NCBI RefSeq assembly: GCF_015234585.1
Contig: NZ_JADFCM010000008.1
Coordinates: 1,116,001 to 1,180,000, forward strand
Length of the DNA stretch: 64,000 nucleotides
Direction of reading: 5' to 3'
Source of the DNA: Pseudalkalibacillus hwajinpoensis
GTDB lineage: Bacteria; Bacillota; Bacilli; Bacillales; Guptibacillaceae
The translations under genes were made by a program, and so were the position numbers. The notes beneath the pieces are model-generated. The model did not search any database and was not told the DNA's origin. It saw only the letters and a program-made list of their open reading frames with translations. Of this stretch, positions 46,774 to 58,449 are shown one piece after another; positions within the stretch are counted from its first letter, which is position 1, and every line of letters begins with the position of its first letter.

Positions 46774-46803
46774 ATAGGGAACACGTTGTGTTCCCTATTT
46801 TTC
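46774..46803 (+). terminator. Terminator after tsf
   Basis: The perfect 11-bp stem ATAGGGAACAC/GTGTTCCCTAT with a GTT loop is followed by TTTTT. Confidence 0.9.
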
Positions 46804-46839
46804 AAGAACAAATACTGATAAACATGCTGGAGGGTTAAA

Positions 46840-47565
46840 ATGAGCGGAGCCAAGTATGAACGCGTTGTGTTAAAATTAAGCGGAGAAGCTTTGTCGGGTG
46901 GAGAAGGTCAAGGGATTTCACCGACAATCGTACAGTCAATCGCATCTCAAGTGAAGGAAATTCACGAAATGGGTGTGGAAGTGGCTGTCGTCGTTGGCGG
47001 AGGAAACATCTGGCGTGGTAAAGTAGGCAGTGAGATGGGAATGGACCGTGCTACTGCTGATTATATGGGGATGCTTGCAACAGTGATGAATTCACTAGCA
47101 ATGCAGGATAGCCTTGAGAATATTGGAGTTGAAACGCGTGTTCAAACTTCAATTGAAATGAGGCAGGTAGCTGAGCCATATATTCGTCGTAAAGCGATTC
47201 GACACCTTGAGAAAAAACGCGTTGTCATTTTTGCGGCTGGTACTGGTAATCCATACTTCTCAACAGATACGACTGCTGCATTGCGTGCGGCAGAAATTGA
47301 AGCAGATGTTATTTTAATGGCGAAGAACAACGTAGACGGGGTTTACACAGCCGATCCTACAGTTGACGCTACTGCGAAGAAGTATGACACCCTTTCTTAC
47401 CTTGATGTACTTAAGGAAGGCTTAGCTGTAATGGACTCCACAGCTTCTTCACTTTGTATGGATAATGACATTCCACTTGTTGTCTTTTCCATTATGGAAG
47501 AAGGAAACATTAAGCGCGCCATTTGCGGCGAAGAAATTGGAACAGTTGTAAAGGGGAGAAATTAA
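46840..47565 (+). CDS. pyrH: Uridylate kinase
   Basis: Phosphorylates UMP to UDP; the bacterial enzyme belongs to the amino-acid kinase fold. The 241-residue protein shows [35 protein letters not shown] and [17 protein letters not shown] lies upstream. frr begins one base after its stop. Confidence 0.96.
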   Translation: MSGAKYERVVLKLSGEALSGGEGQGISPTIVQSIASQVKEIHEMGVEVAVVVGGGNIWRGKVGSEMGMDRATADYMGMLATVMNSLAMQDSLENIGVETRVQTSIEMRQVAEPYIRRKAIRHLEKKRVVIFAAGTGNPYFSTDTTAALRAAEIEADVILMAKNNVDGVYTADPTVDATAKKYDTLSYLDVLKEGLAVMDSTASSLCMDNDIPLVVFSIMEEGNIKRAICGEEIGTVVKGRN

Positions 47566-47566
47566 G

Positions 47567-48124
47567 ATGACGAAAGAAATCTTGAAAAACGCTGAAGAAC
47601 GTATGCAGAATGGAATTTCAAGCTTAAAGCGTGAGCTAGCAACACTAAGAGCTGGAAGAGCAAACGCTTCTCTACTTGATAAAATTCAAGTTGACTACTA
47701 CGGTGCTCCAACACCAGTTAACCAGCTTGCTGGTATTTCTGTTCCGGAAGCACGTATGCTACTAATCCAACCTTATGATAAGACTTCAATCGGCGAGATC
47801 GAAAAAGCAATTCTTAAATCAGATCTTGGCCTAACACCTTCTAATGATGGGAATGTTATTCGTCTAACGATTCCAGCTCTAACAGAAGAGCGTCGTAAAG
47901 ATCTTGTGAAACTCGTTAAGAAGTATGCTGAAGAAGGCAAAGTTGTGCTTCGCAACATTCGCCGAGATGCAAATGATGAGTTAAAGAAACAAGAAAAAGA
48001 TGGCGATATTACAGAAGACGAGCTTCGCCGTGGCAACGACGATGTGCAAAAGCTTACTGACAAGTATGTAGCTGAAGCTGACAGTGTTGCGACTGATAAA
48101 GAAAAAGAAATCATGGAAGTCTAA
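47567..48124 (+). CDS. frr: Ribosome recycling factor
   Basis: Splits post-termination ribosomes together with EF-G. The 185-residue protein has the RRF core [20 protein letters not shown], the VRLTIP-type segment (here [15 protein letters not shown]) and C-terminal helices. It is tightly coupled to pyrH. Confidence 0.97.
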   Translation: MTKEILKNAEERMQNGISSLKRELATLRAGRANASLLDKIQVDYYGAPTPVNQLAGISVPEARMLLIQPYDKTSIGEIEKAILKSDLGLTPSNDGNVIRLTIPALTEERRKDLVKLVKKYAEEGKVVLRNIRRDANDELKKQEKDGDITEDELRRGNDDVQKLTDKYVAEADSVATDKEKEIMEV

Positions 48125-48156
48125 TTCAATAACATGTAAAATAAGATAATAAAAGG

Positions 48157-48186
48157 ACCCTCTTTTCCCACAGGGGGTTTTTTTGT
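48157..48186 (+). terminator. Terminator after frr
   Basis: ACCCTC and GAGGGGGT-type arms with one mismatch (right arm CAGGGGGT) are followed by eight T residues. Confidence 0.7.
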
Positions 48187-48215
48187 TAAGTAAGTGACAC
48201 AATGGAGGATTTGCA

Positions 48216-48983
48216 ATGCTTGGGAAGTTCTCGAACTGGATGAGAAAGAATGAAGATGAGGAACATTTAGAAATTAACACATCTGCAAATATCCCAGGAC
48301 ATATTGCGATCATTATGGATGGCAATGGACGCTGGGCGAAGAAGCGAGGTCTCCCGCGTGTGGCTGGCCACCGTGAAGGCGTTAAGGTTGTAAAAAAAAT
48401 CGTAAGAAAGGCGAATGACCTGGGTGTTCAATATTTAACCCTGTATGCCTTTTCGACCGAGAATTGGAAACGACCAAAGGAAGAAGTAGACTTTTTAATG
48501 AAGCTCCCTGAGCAATTTCTACTTAGCCACCTGCCAGAATTGATCGAGCAGAACGTTCAAGTTAGAATTATGGGAGAACGAGAACAGCTGCCCCCCCATA
48601 CGTTCAAAGCCATAAGCAAGGCAGTGAAAGAGACGAAAGACAATACCGGACTCATTCTTAACTTCGCGCTTAACTATGGTAGCCGTCATGAAATGAAAAC
48701 AGCGATGCAGCGGTTATTAAGTGATGTAAGAAAGGGGATACTGACGGAAGAAGAGATTACGGAAGAGAAGATTTCTTCGTATTTACTCAGTAGCCAGTAC
48801 CCGGACCCGGATTTATTAATAAGGACAAGCGGAGAAATTCGCTTAAGTAACTTTATGCTCTGGCAGTTAGCTTATACTGAACTTTGGTTTACGGAAGTTC
48901 TTTGGCCTGATTTTACAGAGCACCATTTTATTGAGGCCGTACAGGAATACCAGCGAAGAGGAAGACGTTACGGCGGGGTGTAA
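48216..48983 (+). CDS. uppS: Undecaprenyl diphosphate synthase (isoprenyl transferase)
   Basis: A cis-prenyltransferase that makes the C55 lipid carrier for wall polymers. The 255-residue protein has IMDGNGRWAKKRG with catalytic Asp, YAFSTENWKRP, and the signature DLLIRTSGEIRLSNFMLWQ. It heads the membrane-biogenesis series uppS-cdsA-dxr-rseP. Confidence 0.96.
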   Translation: MLGKFSNWMRKNEDEEHLEINTSANIPGHIAIIMDGNGRWAKKRGLPRVAGHREGVKVVKKIVRKANDLGVQYLTLYAFSTENWKRPKEEVDFLMKLPEQFLLSHLPELIEQNVQVRIMGEREQLPPHTFKAISKAVKETKDNTGLILNFALNYGSRHEMKTAMQRLLSDVRKGILTEEEITEEKISSYLLSSQYPDPDLLIRTSGEIRLSNFMLWQLAYTELWFTEVLWPDFTEHHFIEAVQEYQRRGRRYGGV

Positions 48984-49004
48984 GTGTAGGAGGACATTAA
49001 CGTA

Positions 49005-49811
49005 ATGAAACAACGTGTTATTACGGGTGTGATTTTTGGCGCCCTTTTGTTAGGAATGATTATTGTAGGAGACTGGCCATTTATCATTTTGATGGCGCTT
49101 GTTGCCACTGTTGGAATGGTCGAACTGTTACTAATGAAGAAAATCACATTGGTTTCACTTCCTGGATTACTTGCTATCGTCGGAACGTGGATTCTTGTTA
49201 TGCCTGACGACTGGATTGCGTCATTGACGTCGTCTGTATTCACCAAGATTGACCTCTTGTTCTTCGGTTTGCTTATTTTGCTTGCTATGACTGTCCTTAC
49301 GAAGAATAAGTATAGTTTTGATGAAAGTTCATTTATTATGATGGCTTCATTATATGTCGGTCTAGGTTTCTATTATTTTACAGCGACGCGGTACCTGGGA
49401 GAAAATAATTTAGATGGTATGATTCATTTATTTTTTATTATTTTTCTTATATGGGCGTCTGACTCTGGCGCATATTTTGTAGGACGATCGCTCGGAAGGA
49501 AAAAGCTATGGCCTCATATATCTCCGAACAAAACGGTTGAAGGTGCAGTTGGCGGCGTTGTAATGGCAGTTCTTGTTGGCGTTGTTTTTCAATTGATTTA
49601 TCCGGTGTATGATTCCATGATAGTTGTTTTGATCGTCTCCGTTCTAACTTCTGTTTTTGGACAGATAGGTGACCTTGTTGAATCAGCATTCAAGCGTCAT
49701 TACGGAGTGAAGGATTCAGGCAGTATCTTGCCAGGGCACGGAGGGATACTTGATCGATTTGATAGTCTAATATTCGTTCTCCCTCTTCTGCATTTACTTA
49801 ACCTGGTTTGA
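49005..49811 (+). CDS. cdsA: Phosphatidate cytidylyltransferase CdsA
   Basis: Makes CDP-diacylglycerol, the branch point for phospholipids. It is 268 residues with about seven membrane segments. The signature SAFKRHYGVKDSG...PGHGGILDRFDS near the C-terminus holds the metal-binding aspartates. AGGAGGAC precedes the start. Confidence 0.95.
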   Translation: MKQRVITGVIFGALLLGMIIVGDWPFIILMALVATVGMVELLLMKKITLVSLPGLLAIVGTWILVMPDDWIASLTSSVFTKIDLLFFGLLILLAMTVLTKNKYSFDESSFIMMASLYVGLGFYYFTATRYLGENNLDGMIHLFFIIFLIWASDSGAYFVGRSLGRKKLWPHISPNKTVEGAVGGVVMAVLVGVVFQLIYPVYDSMIVVLIVSVLTSVFGQIGDLVESAFKRHYGVKDSGSILPGHGGILDRFDSLIFVLPLLHLLNLV

Positions 49812-49842
49812 TGAAACAGAGTAGATTGGAGGAACGGGTCGT

Positions 49843-50991
49843 TTGAAGAAAATAAGCTTATTGGGAGCATCTGGTTCAATCGGTATTCAGACTCTCGACA
49901 TTGTGAGAATGCACCCTGACATGTTTTCCCTTGTAGCTGTTTCAGTAGGGAAAAATGTTCAAAAAGCGGTGGAAATAGCAGAGGAATTTAAGCCAAAGCT
50001 ATTATCTGTTCAAAAGAAAGAAGATGCTGACTCGCTCAGAAGAACAATTTCAAGAAAGACAAAGATTGTCTATGGAGATGAAGGATTGCTAGAAGTAGCC
50101 TGTCATCACGATTCAACCGTTCTTGTAAATGCTATTCTCGGCAGTATCGGACTTTCTCCGACCCTTTCAGCGATTGAACAGGGAAAAACGATTGCTATTG
50201 CAAATAAAGAAACGCTTGTAACTGCTGGGCATCTCGTAACAGAGGCAGCCAAACGACATGGATCTGCCCTTCTGCCAGTAGATAGCGAACATTCAGCGTT
50301 GTTTCAATGCTTGAATGGTGAAAAACAAGATCAAATGGAGCGCCTCATTCTTACAGCATCAGGTGGAAGCTTCCGTGATAAAACACGTGAAGAACTTGTA
50401 GGAGTTAGTGTGAATGATGCTTTAAATCATCCGAACTGGTCCATGGGTGCTAAGATTACCATTGATTCAGCTACAATGATGAACAAAGGCCTTGAAGTGA
50501 TTGAAGCGCACTGGCTGTTTGGAACACCTTATGATCAGATTGATGTATTGCTTCATAAAGAAAGTATTATTCACTCGATGGTAGAGTACATAGACGGTAG
50601 TGTCATGGCCCATCTAGGTACTCCGGATATGCGAATTCCAATTCAGTATGCACTTAGCTATCCTGATCGACTTGAAATCAGAAATGCAAAACGGTTAAAC
50701 TTATGGGAAGTTGGTAAGTTACATTTTGAGAAGGTTGATTACGACCGCTTCCGCGCATTAAAGTTAGCTTATGAAGCTGGCCGCGCCGGTGGTTCACTCC
50801 CAGCCGTCATGAATGCGGCAAACGAAACGGCCGTTGCAGCATTTCTGGAGGGAAAGATCGATTTCTTAACGATCGAAGAGCTCGTAGAACAGGCGATGGA
50901 AAACCACAATATCGTTCAAAATGCATCGCTTGAAGAAATTCTTGCTGTAGATTCAGAAACAAGATTACGAGTTCAGTCATTAATTAAATAA
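49843..50991 (+). CDS. dxr: 1-deoxy-D-xylulose 5-phosphate reductoisomerase
   Basis: The second step of the MEP isoprenoid pathway, supplying precursors for UppS. The 382-residue protein has the NADPH motif [32 protein letters not shown] and [10 protein letters not shown] ([18 protein letters not shown] region). It starts at TTG 49843 with TTGGAGGAA upstream. Confidence 0.95.
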   Translation: MKKISLLGASGSIGIQTLDIVRMHPDMFSLVAVSVGKNVQKAVEIAEEFKPKLLSVQKKEDADSLRRTISRKTKIVYGDEGLLEVACHHDSTVLVNAILGSIGLSPTLSAIEQGKTIAIANKETLVTAGHLVTEAAKRHGSALLPVDSEHSALFQCLNGEKQDQMERLILTASGGSFRDKTREELVGVSVNDALNHPNWSMGAKITIDSATMMNKGLEVIEAHWLFGTPYDQIDVLLHKESIIHSMVEYIDGSVMAHLGTPDMRIPIQYALSYPDRLEIRNAKRLNLWEVGKLHFEKVDYDRFRALKLAYEAGRAGGSLPAVMNAANETAVAAFLEGKIDFLTIEELVEQAMENHNIVQNASLEEILAVDSETRLRVQSLIK

Positions 50992-51006
50992 AGGTGGTAA
51001 GTGGAT

Positions 51007-52260
51007 ATGAATACTGTGATTTCGATCATTATCATATTCGGAGCACTTGTCTTTTTCCATGAATTGGGTCACTTGCTCCTGGCAAAACGTGCAGGAATCT
51101 TGTGCCGAGAATTCGCCATAGGCTTCGGACCGAAAATTTTCACAATCAAGAAAGGTGAGACGGTTTACACGATCAGACTTCTGCCGCTCGGTGGATTTGT
51201 TCGAATGGCCGGCGAAGATCCTGAAATGATTGAATTGAAACCTGGACAGCGTGTTGGGCTTCTGTTTAATGATCAGAATAAAGTTGAAAAGATTGTTATC
51301 AATCAAAAATCAGCTTACCCTAATTTAAAAGAAGTAACGGTTGAAGAAGCCGACCTTGAGCGTGGGCTTTATATTAAAGGATACGAAGACGAAGATGAAC
51401 CAGCTACGGTATTCCATATTGATGAAACATCTCATTATGTGATGGATGGATCTGAGTTTCAGATTGCGCCGTTTGATCGTCAATTCGGTTCAAAGTCGCT
51501 TTGGGACCGTTTCCTGGCCATTTTTGCTGGCCCAGTAATGAACTTCTTACTTGCGATCGTTATTTTCATCACGCTAGGCTTATTACAAGGGACGCCAACG
51601 AGCCAGGTTAAGGAAGTCGTTGAAGGTAGTCCTGCTGAGCAAGCCGGTATGATGAATGGTGATGTTATTACTGAAATTAATGGGACTGAAATAACAGGCT
51701 GGAATAAGATGACGTCTATTATTCAGGATAACGCAAATAATCAACTAGGATTTAAAGTAGATCGTGAAGGTGAATCGGTCTCTTTATCCATTACTCCAGA
51801 AAAACAAGAGCTTTCTGAAAATCAATCTGTTGGTCGTATTGGGGTTTCCCCAGAATATCAAGTGGATTTCTTAGACTCTATCGTTTTTGGTTTTACATCA
51901 ACGTATGAATTCGGAAAGGCCATATTCGTAGGACTTGGCCAGCTTGTAACGGGGCAGCTTTCCATCGATGCTTTCTCAGGACCTGTAGGAATTTATAGTT
52001 ACACAGAAGAAGCTGCATCTGGAGGGCTTTATGTTCTCATGAGATGGGCTGGTTTCTTGAGTATTAACCTTGGTATTTTCAACTTATTGCCACTTCCTGC
52101 ACTTGATGGAGGAAGACTACTATTCATCGGTGTGGAAGCGTTACGTGGCAAGCCAATTGATCCGCAAAAGGAAAGCTTAGTTCACTTTATTGGCTTTTCG
52201 TTTCTCATGTTACTCATGCTAGTAGTGACATGGAATGATATCCAACGCTTCTTCCTATAG
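51007..52260 (+). CDS. rseP: Intramembrane site-2 metalloprotease RseP (RasP)
   Basis: Cleaves anti-sigma factors such as RsiW and clears remnant signal peptides. It is 417 residues with HELGH in the first membrane helix, the GFVRMAGEDPE loop, a PDZ domain (about 200-280), and LLPLPALDGGR carrying the third metal ligand. ATG at 51007 is preferred to GTG at 51001 because AAGGTGG is then nine bases upstream instead of three. Confidence 0.95.
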   Translation: MNTVISIIIIFGALVFFHELGHLLLAKRAGILCREFAIGFGPKIFTIKKGETVYTIRLLPLGGFVRMAGEDPEMIELKPGQRVGLLFNDQNKVEKIVINQKSAYPNLKEVTVEEADLERGLYIKGYEDEDEPATVFHIDETSHYVMDGSEFQIAPFDRQFGSKSLWDRFLAIFAGPVMNFLLAIVIFITLGLLQGTPTSQVKEVVEGSPAEQAGMMNGDVITEINGTEITGWNKMTSIIQDNANNQLGFKVDREGESVSLSITPEKQELSENQSVGRIGVSPEYQVDFLDSIVFGFTSTYEFGKAIFVGLGQLVTGQLSIDAFSGPVGIYSYTEEAASGGLYVLMRWAGFLSINLGIFNLLPLPALDGGRLLFIGVEALRGKPIDPQKESLVHFIGFSFLMLLMLVVTWNDIQRFFL

Positions 52261-52302
52261 GAGCCACGGGACCCGTTTTAAGAATGAAATGAGGTGCAGT
52301 AG

Positions 52303-53922
52303 ATGAAACAATCTAAATATTTTAATCCAACCCTTCGAGATAATCCAGCTGATGCCGAAATTAAAAGTCATCAGCTCCTTGTCAGAGCGGGTTTTATACG
52401 TCAAAATGCTTCAGGTATTTATTCATACCTACCATTAGGAAAGAAAGTACTAATGAAAATTGAAGAAGTCATTCGAAAAGAGCTTGATGAAACTGGTGCA
52501 CAGGAATTATTGATGCCAGCGATTCAACCTGCTGAGCTATGGCAGGAAACGGGGCGATGGGACGTTTACGGTCCTGAGCTAATGAGACTAAAGGATCGCC
52601 ACGGTAGACCTTTTGCTCTCGGTGCCACTCACGAGGAGTTAATTACAAGTCTTGTTCGCGATGAGTTGAAATCGTACAAGCAATTGCCGGTGACTCTTTA
52701 TCAGATTCAAACAAAGTATCGTGATGAGCGTCGTCCACGCTTTGGTTTGCTTCGAGGAAGAGAGTTTATTATGAAAGATGCCTACTCTTTCCATTCTTCT
52801 GAAGAACAGCTTGATGAAGCCTACAATGATATGCATAGTGCTTATAGTCGAATCTTTAGTACCCTGGGCTTGAATTTCCGCCCTGTTGTGGCTGATTCGG
52901 GTGCAATGGGTGGTAAAGATACAGAAGAATTTATGGCATTATCTAGCGTTGGGGAAGATACGATCGCATATAGTGATTCTTCAGATTACGCGGCCAATAT
53001 TGAAATGGCAGAAGTTCATGTAGCGTATGAGAAATCGGACGAGCCAGAGGCACCTTTAACTAAAGGGGAAGGCGAGGCTTCGTTAGAACGCCATATCCGT
53101 ACTTCTCTTATTAAGGTAGAAGATGAGACCGTTCTTTTTCTTGTAAGAGGGGATCATGAATTAAATGACATCAAGGTTAAGCACCTATTCGCAACGGATA
53201 TGGTAGAAGTCTTGAATGAAGAAGTTGATGTGAAAGAATTTAACGGCAAGGTTATTGCAGACAATGCAGTTAAAGCCATCGTCAACGGATCAATTAGTGG
53301 TAAACATGCTTATCAGAATGTTAATCCAGATCGAGACCTTTCCGTTACAAGTTATGAAGACCTTCGTTTTATTCAAGAAGGAGATCCTTCTCCAGATGGC
53401 AATGGAACGATTGTTTTTGCGGAAGGCATTGAAATTGGCCAGGTGTTTAAGCTAGGAACAAAATATAGTGAAACAATGGGCGCTTCTTATCTTGATGAAG
53501 GTGGGAAAGCTAAGCCTATTATGATGGGTTGTTATGGGATCGGCGTTTCACGAACGCTTGCAGCGATCGCTGAGCAAAATGCAGATGACAATGGGCTGAA
53601 ATGGCCTCTTGCTGTAACACCATTTCATGTTCACTTGATTACAATCAACGTGAAAGATGCTGATCAAACAGCTCTATCAGATCGTCTATATGAATCTCTA
53701 CAGAATGAGCGTTACGATGTTCTTTACGATGATCGAAAAGAGCGTGCAGGTGTGAAGTTTAAAGATGCGGATCTCGTCGGTCTTCCATTACGCGTAATCG
53801 TTGGTAAGAAAGCAAACGATGAGATCGTGGAAGTGAAGCGAAGAGATACTGGAGAGTCAATTGAAGTATCAGTTGATAACTTGAACGAGACAATCCAGCA
53901 GCTTTTAACACAAATGAACTAA
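52303..53922 (+). CDS. proS: Prolyl-tRNA synthetase with a shortened insertion (editing) domain
   Basis: A class II synthetase of the bacterial type. Motif 1 lies near residue 60-80, motif 2 is [25 protein letters not shown] (here [13 protein letters not shown]), motif 3 is [14 protein letters not shown], and a C-terminal anticodon domain follows. At 539 residues it is about 25 shorter than B. subtilis ProRS. The loss falls in the insertion domain (about 222-365). The lysine equivalent to E. coli K279 is Arg266 (HIRTSLIK), and the glycine-rich GPV loop is missing. Aminoacylation motifs are intact. AGGTG precedes the start. Confidence 0.95.
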   Translation: MKQSKYFNPTLRDNPADAEIKSHQLLVRAGFIRQNASGIYSYLPLGKKVLMKIEEVIRKELDETGAQELLMPAIQPAELWQETGRWDVYGPELMRLKDRHGRPFALGATHEELITSLVRDELKSYKQLPVTLYQIQTKYRDERRPRFGLLRGREFIMKDAYSFHSSEEQLDEAYNDMHSAYSRIFSTLGLNFRPVVADSGAMGGKDTEEFMALSSVGEDTIAYSDSSDYAANIEMAEVHVAYEKSDEPEAPLTKGEGEASLERHIRTSLIKVEDETVLFLVRGDHELNDIKVKHLFATDMVEVLNEEVDVKEFNGKVIADNAVKAIVNGSISGKHAYQNVNPDRDLSVTSYEDLRFIQEGDPSPDGNGTIVFAEGIEIGQVFKLGTKYSETMGASYLDEGGKAKPIMMGCYGIGVSRTLAAIAEQNADDNGLKWPLAVTPFHVHLITINVKDADQTALSDRLYESLQNERYDVLYDDRKERAGVKFKDADLVGLPLRVIVGKKANDEIVEVKRRDTGESIEVSVDNLNETIQQLLTQMN

Positions 53923-53931
53923 AATTGTGGA

Positions 53932-53962
53932 TAGGTGCCAGTGGTACCTTCCACCTTTTTTT
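53932..53962 (+). terminator. Terminator after proS
   Basis: AGGTG pairs with CACCT over a loop that can also pair internally; seven T residues follow. Confidence 0.75.
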
Positions 53963-54001
53963 CGTTACCTTAACGCATTTTTAAGAAGGAGGAACAATTG
54001 A

Positions 54002-57000
54002 ATGGACCAGGATTTAAACATCAGAAAAGAACGTCTCCAACTGCTCCTTCAACAAATATCGATTCCTGATAAATTCGTTGATTATTTTAGAGATGGGTAC
54101 ATTTCGAAATTAACTGTATACAAAGAAACCAGAAAATGGCATTTTGACTTTCATTTTCCAGACGTTCTTCCCTTTCATGTATATGAGCTATTTCGCAGTC
54201 GTCTGCAAGATGGATTAAAGCACATCGCTACAGTGACTTACGGAATCTCCACAGATAGTGGAGGAAATGAAGAATTAGCAATGGCATACTGGGACAATGT
54301 CGCTGAACTGATGAAAGAGCATTCCGCCTCCCTAACAGCTGTATTGAAAAGTCAAACGCCTAAAATAAGTGGAAATAAGCTTATTGTAACGGTTCGTAAT
54401 GAAACGGAAGCTGCAATCGCAAGACGAAAGCTATCTGGTCCTTTGTCAGAGTGTTATACGCACGCTGGATTTCCGAAGTACATGCTTGAAGTAGAAGTTA
54501 AGGCTTCTGAACAGGATTATCAAAAATTTGTTGAACAAAAACAACAAGAAGATCAATCTAAAATGATGGAAGCCTTGATCGAAAAAGAAAAGGCAGATAA
54601 ATCTTCAAGTAAAAACGTTCCAGATTCTCTTGTCATTGGTTACAAGATCAAAGAAGATCCAGTACCGATCGAAACTATTCAGGACGAAGAACGACGCATT
54701 GCTGTTCAAGGTTATGTCTTCCATGCTGAAACGAAAGAGCTTAGAAGTGGACGAACGCTATTAACGTTTAAAATAACGGACTACACGGATTCAATCCTTG
54801 TGAAAATGTTCTCCCGCGATAAAGAAGATGTTCCGATTTTAGAAGCAGTAAGAAAAGGAATCTGGGTGAAAGTACGCGGTGGGATCCAGAATGATACGTT
54901 TGTACGCGATCTTGTTATGATCGGAAACGATTTAACTGAAATCAAACCTGATTTACGAGTAGATGAGGCGCCTGAGGATGAAAAGCGTATTGAGCTACAT
55001 GCTCACACACAAATGAGTCAAATGGACTCCGTCAGTTCAACAGGGGAATTGATTACACAAGCAGCTAAATGGGGACATCCTGCTATCGCCATTACGGATC
55101 ATAATGTTGTACAGTCATTTCCCGATGCGTATGCAGCAGGACAAAAGAACGGTATAAAGGTTATCTATGGTTTAGAAGCAGACCTTGTCGATGATGGGGT
55201 ACCGATGGCATACAATGAAGCTGATCGTGATCTTGAAACGGGCACTTATATTGTTTTTGACGTGGAAACAACCGGACTTTCGGCTGTTTATAATAAAATT
55301 ATCGAGTTAGCAGCAGTAAAATTGAAAGATGGAGAAATCGTTGATAAGTTTGAGCGATTTGCTAATCCGCATCATCCTCTTTCCTCAACAACCATTGAAC
55401 TAACGGGGATTACGGACGATATGGTTATGAACGCCCCTGAAATTGAAGACGTCTTAAAAGACTTCCACGAATTCATGGGAGATGACATTCTTGTTGCTCA
55501 CAATGCTAGCTTTGATATGGGCTTCTTGAATGTAGGGTTACGTAATATTGGGTTAGGAGAAGCAACAAATCCAGTAATTGATACCCTTGAGCTTGCTCGT
55601 TTTCTATATCCGGAAATGCGAAACCATCGCTTAAATACGCTTTGTAAAAAGTTTGATATCGACCTTACTCAGCACCACAGAGCGATTTATGATGCGGAAG
55701 CAACAGGGTATTTATTGTGGAAATTGGTGAAAGATGCACTTGAGCGTGAAATTACAAACCATAATATGCTGAATGATAATATGGGGCAAACTGGTTTCCA
55801 ACGTACGCGTCCATCGCACACGATCATATTGGCGCAAAATGACGTAGGTTTAAAAAACTTGTTCAAGCTCGTTTCCCTTTCTCACATTGATTATTTCTAC
55901 CGAACTGCACGTATTCCTCGTTCTAAGCTTGAGAAATACCGCGAAGGTCTGCTGATCGGTTCAGGCTGTGACAAGGGTGAAGTTTTTGAAGGGATGATGC
56001 AAAAGTCACCTGAAGAAGTAGAGGACATCGCGAAGTTTTATGACTATCTGGAAGTGCAGCCGCCACAAAATTACATGCATTTAATCGAGAAAGAACTTGT
56101 TCAAGATGAAATGGCGTTGCGTGAAATTATTGGTAAGATTGTAAAGCTTGGTGAGAAGTTAAATAAGCCAGTCGTCGCTACTGGTAACGTTCATTATCTC
56201 GAGCCAGAGGATCATATTTATCGTAAAATTCTTATTAAAGCACAGGCGGGTAACCCATTAAATCGCCAAACGTTACCTCAGGTTCATTTTAGAACGACGA
56301 ACGAAATGCTTGATTGCTTCCATTTTCTTGGGGCAGATAAAGCGAAGGAAATTGTTGTACAAAAACCACAGCAAGTAGCCGACATGATCGATGATATTAA
56401 ACCGATCAAAGATGATCTATTCACACCTCGAATTGAAGGTGCCGATGAAGAAATGCGTGAGATGAGCTATAATATGGCTCGAAGCATTTATGGTGATGAA
56501 CTGCCAACAATAGTGGAAGAGAGACTTGAAAAAGAGCTAAAAAGTATTATTGGCCATGGATTCGCCGTTATCTACTTGATTTCTCATAAGCTAGTTAAGA
56601 AGTCACTAAACGACGGCTATCTCGTTGGTTCACGTGGGTCTGTAGGTTCTTCATTTGTTGCCACTATGACTGAAATTACTGAAGTGAACCCATTACCACC
56701 ACATTATGTTTGTCCATCTTGTAAGAAGTCACAGTTCTTTGATGACGGTTCTGTAGGATCAGGGTTCGATCTTCCAGACAAATCATGCGAAGATTGCGAT
56801 GTACCTCTTACAAAAGACGGACATGATATACCGTTTGAGACGTTTCTTGGGTTTAAAGGTGATAAAGTACCCGATATTGATTTGAACTTCTCAGGGGAAT
56901 ATCAGCCGCGTGCCCATAATTATACGAAGGAACTGTTTGGAGAAGACAATGTATTCCGAGCAGGAACAATCGGTACAGTCGCTGAGAAGACGGCGTACGG

Positions 57001-58291
57001 TTATGTAAAAGGATATATGGGAGACCATGACCTTCACTATCGAGGGGCTGAAATTGATCGTCTCGTGTCGGGGTGCACAGGAGTAAAACGTACCTCTGGG
57101 CAGCATCCGGGTGGTATTATCGTAGTACCTGATTATATGGACATCTACGATTTTTCACCTATTCAGTTCCCAGCAGATGATAAAACATCCGCATGGAAAA
57201 CAACCCATTTTGATTTCCATTCGATCCACGATAATCTGTTGAAGCTTGATATACTTGGGCACGATGATCCTACGGTTATTCGTATGCTTCAAGATTTAAG
57301 TGGAATTGATCCGAAAACCATCCCAACAGATGACGCTGAAGTGATGAAGCTCTTTAGTGGAACGGAATCTCTTGGAGTGACACAGGATCAAATTATGTGT
57401 AAAACAGGAACTTACGGAATCCCAGAATTCGGAACACGATTCGTTCGTCAAATGCTAGAAGATACGAAACCTAGTACATTTTCTGAGCTCGTTCAGATTT
57501 CAGGTCTTTCCCACGGTACTGATGTGTGGTTAGGTAATGCACAGGAATTGATTCAAGCTGGTACTTGTAACCTTAGTGAAGTAATTGGTTGTCGTGATGA
57601 CATTATGGTTTATTTGATCTACAAAGGCCTTGACCCGTCCCTCGCATTTAAAATTATGGAGTTTGTGCGAAAAGGGAAAGGATTGCAAGAAGAGTGGGTA
57701 GCTGAAATGAAGAAACATGATGTGCCAGACTGGTACATTGATTCGTGCTTGAAGATCAAGTATATGTTCCCGAAAGCTCACGCAGCAGCATATGTGTTAA
57801 TGGCTGTTCGGATCGCTTACTTCAAAGTTCACCATCCAATTCTTTTCTATGCAGCATACTTTACCGTAAGAGCCGATGACTTTGACATTGATACGATGGC
57901 GAAAGGATCCAACGCGATTCGCGCAAAAATCGAAGAAATCAATGAAAAGGGACTTGATGCTTCACCGAAAGAGAAAAACCTATTAACCGTGATGGAGATT
58001 GCGCTTGAAATGTCAGAACGTGGGCTCCGCATGCAGAAAGTAGATCTTTATCGATCAAAAGCGGCTGAATTCGTAGTCGATGGAGATTCGCTCATTCCTC
58101 CATTTAACTCTCTTCCGGGAGTAGGGACGAATGCAGCGATCAATATTGAAAACTCCAAAGAAGCCGGTGAATTTTTATCAAAAGAAGATTTACAGCAGCG
58201 AAGCAAGATTTCAAAGACTGTACTTGAGTACTTGGATGATCATGGATGTCTTGAAGGACTTCCAGATGCGAATCAACTCAGCTTATTCTAA
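54002..58291 (+). CDS. polC: DNA polymerase III alpha subunit, PolC type
   Basis: The main replicative polymerase of low-GC Gram-positives, with its own 3'-5' exonuclease. It is 1429 residues: N-terminal domains, an OB fold (about 235-310), and a PHP domain ([18 protein letters not shown]) split by the exonuclease. The exonuclease has FDVETTG at about 420, [11 protein letters not shown] and [12 protein letters not shown] zinc motif CPSC...CEDC lies at about 903-930. The palm has [12 protein letters not shown], and the C-terminal fingers follow. AAGGAGG precedes the start. Confidence 0.97.
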   Translation: MDQDLNIRKERLQLLLQQISIPDKFVDYFRDGYISKLTVYKETRKWHFDFHFPDVLPFHVYELFRSRLQDGLKHIATVTYGISTDSGGNEELAMAYWDNVAELMKEHSASLTAVLKSQTPKISGNKLIVTVRNETEAAIARRKLSGPLSECYTHAGFPKYMLEVEVKASEQDYQKFVEQKQQEDQSKMMEALIEKEKADKSSSKNVPDSLVIGYKIKEDPVPIETIQDEERRIAVQGYVFHAETKELRSGRTLLTFKITDYTDSILVKMFSRDKEDVPILEAVRKGIWVKVRGGIQNDTFVRDLVMIGNDLTEIKPDLRVDEAPEDEKRIELHAHTQMSQMDSVSSTGELITQAAKWGHPAIAITDHNVVQSFPDAYAAGQKNGIKVIYGLEADLVDDGVPMAYNEADRDLETGTYIVFDVETTGLSAVYNKIIELAAVKLKDGEIVDKFERFANPHHPLSSTTIELTGITDDMVMNAPEIEDVLKDFHEFMGDDILVAHNASFDMGFLNVGLRNIGLGEATNPVIDTLELARFLYPEMRNHRLNTLCKKFDIDLTQHHRAIYDAEATGYLLWKLVKDALEREITNHNMLNDNMGQTGFQRTRPSHTIILAQNDVGLKNLFKLVSLSHIDYFYRTARIPRSKLEKYREGLLIGSGCDKGEVFEGMMQKSPEEVEDIAKFYDYLEVQPPQNYMHLIEKELVQDEMALREIIGKIVKLGEKLNKPVVATGNVHYLEPEDHIYRKILIKAQAGNPLNRQTLPQVHFRTTNEMLDCFHFLGADKAKEIVVQKPQQVADMIDDIKPIKDDLFTPRIEGADEEMREMSYNMARSIYGDELPTIVEERLEKELKSIIGHGFAVIYLISHKLVKKSLNDGYLVGSRGSVGSSFVATMTEITEVNPLPPHYVCPSCKKSQFFDDGSVGSGFDLPDKSCEDCDVPLTKDGHDIPFETFLGFKGDKVPDIDLNFSGEYQPRAHNYTKELFGEDNVFRAGTIGTVAEKTAYGYVKGYMGDHDLHYRGAEIDRLVSGCTGVKRTSGQHPGGIIVVPDYMDIYDFSPIQFPADDKTSAWKTTHFDFHSIHDNLLKLDILGHDDPTVIRMLQDLSGIDPKTIPTDDAEVMKLFSGTESLGVTQDQIMCKTGTYGIPEFGTRFVRQMLEDTKPSTFSELVQISGLSHGTDVWLGNAQELIQAGTCNLSEVIGCRDDIMVYLIYKGLDPSLAFKIMEFVRKGKGLQEEWVAEMKKHDVPDWYIDSCLKIKYMFPKAHAAAYVLMAVRIAYFKVHHPILFYAAYFTVRADDFDIDTMAKGSNAIRAKIEEINEKGLDASPKEKNLLTVMEIALEMSERGLRMQKVDLYRSKAAEFVVDGDSLIPPFNSLPGVGTNAAINIENSKEAGEFLSKEDLQQRSKISKTVLEYLDDHGCLEGLPDANQLSLF

Positions 58292-58312
58292 TGAGGCGCC
58301 TTCGCTTCTCTG

Positions 58313-58341
58313 TTGAATTGGTTATATGAGTATGGTATAGT
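58313..58341 (+). promoter_or_regulatory. Sigma-A promoter of the rimP-nusA-infB operon
   Basis: TTGAAT (58313-58318), a 17-bp spacer ending in an extended TGG, TATAGT (58336-58341). Confidence 0.8.
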
Positions 58342-58374
58342 AATTGTGGAAATACTAGTGAATACACACGCGAC

Positions 58375-58408
58375 GGAAGAGTGGGGCTATCCCACTCTTT
58401 CGTTTTCG
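58375..58408 (+). terminator. Attenuator-like hairpin in the rimP-nusA leader
   Basis: AAGAGTGGG/CCCACTCTT with a five-base loop is followed by an interrupted T-tract (TCGTTTTCG). It lies 30 bp downstream of the promoter and 50 bp before rimP. A weak T-tract is typical of NusA-dependent terminators, and the operon encodes NusA. Confidence 0.65.
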
Positions 58409-58449
58409 ATTGGGACCCTGCTGTACAGGATCAGAAAGGAGGACAACCA

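Noticed and set aside
48591..48598. Run of eight C in uppS as a possible frameshift site
   Set aside because: The reading frame continues with the expected family sequence (LPPHTFKA) on both sides, so there is no sign of a shift.
52261..52302. T-box leader before proS
   Set aside because: Only 42 bp separate rseP and proS, with no specifier loop or antiterminator sequence.
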